Below are positions 61,565 to 64,000 of a stretch of 64,000 nucleotides of DNA, one piece after another (position 1 is the first letter of the stretch; each line of letters opens with the position of its first letter). A model generated the notes under the pieces. That model had not been told where the DNA came from and did no database searches. It saw nothing but the letters and a program-made list of their open reading frames with translations. Source of the stretch: Verrucomicrobiota bacterium (GTDB taxonomy: Bacteria; Verrucomicrobiota; Lentisphaeria; JABSQK01; JAJFLO01); the NCBI GenBank assembly GCA_021772615.1, contig JAJFLQ010000061.1:1-64000 (forward strand). The letters are read 5' to 3'. Position numbers and translations under genes: made by a program.

Positions 61565-63037
61565 TCAGCGTTTCGAGCCGGGTTTCAGTTGGCTTTGTAT
61601 AAGGCGTTTTAATTCGGTATTGGCGGTGTTCTCGTGGTATTGCCTGACCCATAGTTCGACCTCAGGCGATCGACTACGCGTCAACATAGTAATCGTGCGC
61701 AGGCGAATGTCAAAATTATCGTCATCAAGGGTGCGCTCGATTATCTGCTCCCAGCCGGCCGGCCGGGAACGGATAATTTCGCTCAATGCCGCCATACGTA
61801 CCTCGAAGTCGTCGTCAAGTATCAAGTCAAGAAGTACCGGAGCCGTAAACCGGCCGGGGAGCCGGTGTGCGAGATCTACGGCGAGCAGGCGAATGTCCGC
61901 ATAGTTGCTGGAGGCCAGTGTGCCGATCGCGGCACGCGGCGGTGTCTTCAGCCGCAGTAGAATCTGCCCGGCCGTATCGCGCACGGGGCGCGACGCGTCC
62001 TGTAGGCAGCGTAGTATCAGATCAACGTCCGCGATGCCCCCCATTCCTTGTCCGTAGGTTTGAAGCGCCTTGTCTTTTATGGTCGGATTGGGGTGATCGA
62101 TCAGCTCTACGAGAGCGGTATTGCCCTGCACGCCGAAATACCGCAATTGGCTGATAACCAGGGACGCGGTGGTCGAATCCATGCGGATGTCATCAAGGCG
62201 TTGTCGCAATGGGCTGTAATGCGAAAAATCACGTTGTGTGAAGAGGGCCAGGAGAGCCTCTGTGGATACCTCAAAGTCCTCGTCGGTCGAAAGTTTCCGC
62301 AACAATGGCGTGGCAGACGTTGACCGTGTTTTGGCAAGGATCTTCGCGAGTCTGAGGCGGATAAGACGGTCCGAATCGTGAACCAGATCCGATACCAGCT
62401 GGATGAACGTGGCATCGTCGAGAACGTGTTTCGCCGCATCAAGGGCGAGAATCCTGACTTCTCGATCCGTGTCGCCGAGAAGATGCACAAGGTGCTGTGA
62501 CGTTAACAGGAATTTAAGGTATGAAAAGTGAGCGACCATATTTCTGCGGACCACGGTGTCCGCGTCCCGCAACGCGTTAACCAAACGCTGCTGCAGGGCG
62601 GGTGACATCGGACCGGCCGGCGTGGCGGAATGGCGTGCTGGTCGTACCCGGTAGGTGCTCAATAATTGGCGGAGATAGGACGATACAATTCGGCGAATGT
62701 GCACGTCCGGATCATCAATGCGCTGTAGTATTGCCTCCGCCGACGTGGACGACAGTGAGGCACGTTCGGTCAGCGAAACAAGTGCAGAGCGGCGGATACC
62801 GGCATCCGTGTCGTTGAGAGACTGTATGATGCCTGACAATGCGCCGGGATTGGTGTATTTGCCCAGAATAAGCACAGCCCGCCGTCGGACGTCGGCCGAA
62901 GGTGACGAAAGATCAGCAAGGCATTTGGATATGGTTTCCTGCTCGGTCTCGTGCGCGGGATCAGGGACGTTGTCTGCTGCGTATAACGTGAGAAACGATG
63001 CCGTGAGAACCATCGCTGTTAGAATGAAACGAGTCAT
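61565..63037 (-). CDS. secreted HEAT-repeat protein
   Basis: 490 residues with a signal peptide (FILTAMVLTASFLTLYA). Residues 35 to the end form about ten helical HEAT repeats, recognisable by D-x-D/(V/I)-R-R-x-A-(V/A) (ADVRRRAVLILG, AGIRRSALVSL, TVVRRNMVAHF, REVRILALDAA). It is likely a scaffold in the periplasm. It leads the HEAT-DUF4159-MoxR block. Confidence 0.85.
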   Translation of the reverse strand: MTRFILTAMVLTASFLTLYAADNVPDPAHETEQETISKCLADLSSPSADVRRRAVLILGKYTNPGALSGIIQSLNDTDAGIRRSALVSLTERASLSSTSAEAILQRIDDPDVHIRRIVSSYLRQLLSTYRVRPARHSATPAGPMSPALQQRLVNALRDADTVVRRNMVAHFSYLKFLLTSQHLVHLLGDTDREVRILALDAAKHVLDDATFIQLVSDLVHDSDRLIRLRLAKILAKTRSTSATPLLRKLSTDEDFEVSTEALLALFTQRDFSHYSPLRQRLDDIRMDSTTASLVISQLRYFGVQGNTALVELIDHPNPTIKDKALQTYGQGMGGIADVDLILRCLQDASRPVRDTAGQILLRLKTPPRAAIGTLASSNYADIRLLAVDLAHRLPGRFTAPVLLDLILDDDFEVRMAALSEIIRSRPAGWEQIIERTLDDDNFDIRLRTITMLTRSRSPEVELWVRQYHENTANTELKRLIQSQLKPGSKR

Positions 63038-63519
63038 GATCGGCGAAGTGTATTAGTGATGCATGTGGTACGGATATCGGGCAGGCTAAATCAGGATACG
63101 GTCGTGATAATGCCCGGGCAATAGCGTATATGACGGGATGTCGTAGATCAAGGTTCCAGGGCAGGTTGAATGCGATGCCGTTGTGATTGTTGTGACTGTG
63201 CGTGATGCGTCGCTCGCTGGCGTACGCCATGCTTCACGAACCTAACGTGTTGCGCAACCGCGCGGTTTGGGGTTGGTGCGTGTACGCGGTCGGCGGTCCG
63301 AATGTTTTTGTGGATAGCATCGAGCTGCAAGTAGTGACGCCGTTCACCGAGCGACAAGGTTGTTAATCCCGGTGGCCCGTGGGGCGTCGTGCTGATGCAG
63401 TTTCTCGATACAACTCGACTGCGGACAGGTATTGCAGTCATGGTATAGTGCGATCAGGTTGAGCGACCACATTGCAATCCCTTCTTGAAATCGCGGAACG
63501 GCTGTGATGATGAATACGG
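63038..63519. other. intergenic, no gene seen
   Basis: 482 bases between two minus-strand genes. Short frames are present on both strands, but none with a ribosome-binding site and family-like sequence. No clear hairpin with a T-run. Confidence 0.35.
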
Positions 63520-64000
63520 TTAAAGCTTACCTATACGCTTTAGAACGTTGAGAATATCATCGCCCGTATTGCCGGAATCTTCGACCACTTTCTGGGCTTC
63601 TGTTGTGAGATCGACATCAAGCTTTGAAAGCGTGACATATTGATCAACAGATTTACGTATACGGGTACGCTTGATCCGTCCCGAGATCTTGTTGAAGGAT
63701 TCAACCAGTTCAAGCGGTTTCCGGGAATAAAGAATGGAGACCGATATAAGCGGTTTTTCTATGTTGGGATTGTGCAAGACGGCGTACGTGGGCAAAACAT
63801 TATCTTCTGCGAAGTAATCGAGAATCCCGTAGAATTTGGAAGTAAGCGTGGAATCTGGAAGTTCGAGCAGGAAGAGTGCCTCTATCGCACCTCCAGGTTT
63901 CAGCAGCAACGGATTGTAATTGGCTTCGAGTTGAGTTGAAAAGGGCGCCTCAGGATCATAATGAAATTGACAGAAATGATTTATGTATGGCTTTGAACGG
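63520..64000 (-). CDS. partial protein of unknown function (C-terminal part)
   Basis: The minus frame is open from the stop at 63520 to the window edge without interruption (at least 159 residues). Residues NHFCQFHYDPEAPFSTQLEA, NYNPLLLKPGGAIEALFLLE, LPDSTLTSKFYGILDYFAED, VDQYVTLSKLDVDLTTEAQK and the ending ILNVLKRIGKL look like a folded cytoplasmic domain, with no membrane segment or motif I know. A TTG at 63909 would give a 129-residue protein, but coding-like sequence continues upstream, so the start is probably outside. Confidence 0.6.
   Translation of the reverse strand, partial: RSKPYINHFCQFHYDPEAPFSTQLEANYNPLLLKPGGAIEALFLLELPDSTLTSKFYGILDYFAEDNVLPTYAVLHNPNIEKPLISVSILYSRKPLELVESFNKISGRIKRTRIRKSVDQYVTLSKLDVDLTTEAQKVVEDSGNTGDDILNVLKRIGKL

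Overview
The window reads as chromosomal DNA of a Gram-negative bacterium of moderately high GC content. Pointers are undecaprenyl-linked polysaccharide genes, a lipobox lipoprotein, an IPTL-type C-terminal sorting signal and a MoxR/DUF4159/HEAT gene set. The last set, the HTTM gene and the REP-like palindromes fit the PVC group (Verrucomicrobiota, Kiritimatiellota or Planctomycetota), but I cannot settle the phylum from sequence alone.

Bases 1-17,400 are an accessory, rearranged region. It holds an ArsR regulator, a broken REP-associated (RAYT) transposase, a DUF4143-type ATPase, a secreted GLUG/IPTL-CTERM protein, an HTTM membrane-protein pair, and a compact biosynthetic unit: a two-module NRPS with an embedded methyltransferase plus a glycine-amidinotransferase-like enzyme. 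A complete IS3-family element abuts the 5' end of the NRPS gene. Two near-identical fragments of a group II intron reverse transcriptase lie about 12 kb apart on either side of this unit. Two toxin-antitoxin operons (BrnT-like/CopG-like and ParDE), each with a palindromic promoter-operator, and an IS66 relic close the region.

Bases 17,400-31,240 are a surface-polysaccharide cluster in several transcription blocks: formyltransferase and asparagine-synthetase-like protein (minus); pentapeptide-repeat protein, radical SAM/SPASM enzyme, glycosyltransferase, flippase and a polytopic membrane protein (plus); then an unknown Rossmann protein, a DegT-type aminotransferase, a sugar epimerase and a lipoprotein (minus). 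Together they could make, modify and export a sugar carrying an N-formylated amino group (inference).

Bases 31,580-35,270 carry cysQ, a PAS-histidine kinase-receiver hybrid, a TerB-like protein and tRNA-Lys(CTT). Bases 35,500-52,150 hold an oligopeptide-transport operon without its ATPases that runs on into a CDP-alcohol phosphotransferase, a DegT-like enzyme and a FemAB/GNAT-like enzyme. It converges on an operon of YdjC deacetylase, two atypical alpha/beta hydrolases and a fused MFS-spermidine synthase-TPR protein. A GT-C glycosyltransferase and an SGNH hydrolase follow. The content resembles exopolysaccharide/exosortase-associated loci.

Bases 52,600-64,000, all on the minus strand, encode a secreted Gly/Ser-linked repeat protein with its terminator, a TPR protein, an O-antigen ligase/polymerase, a WecA-like transferase fused to a Rossmann domain, MoxR ATPase, DUF4159 protein, HEAT-repeat protein and an unknown gene running off the right edge. 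Two families of dispersed palindromic repeats stand out: a roughly 95-base element that directly follows stop codons (three copies) and REP/BIME-like pairs near 28.2 and 28.5 kb.
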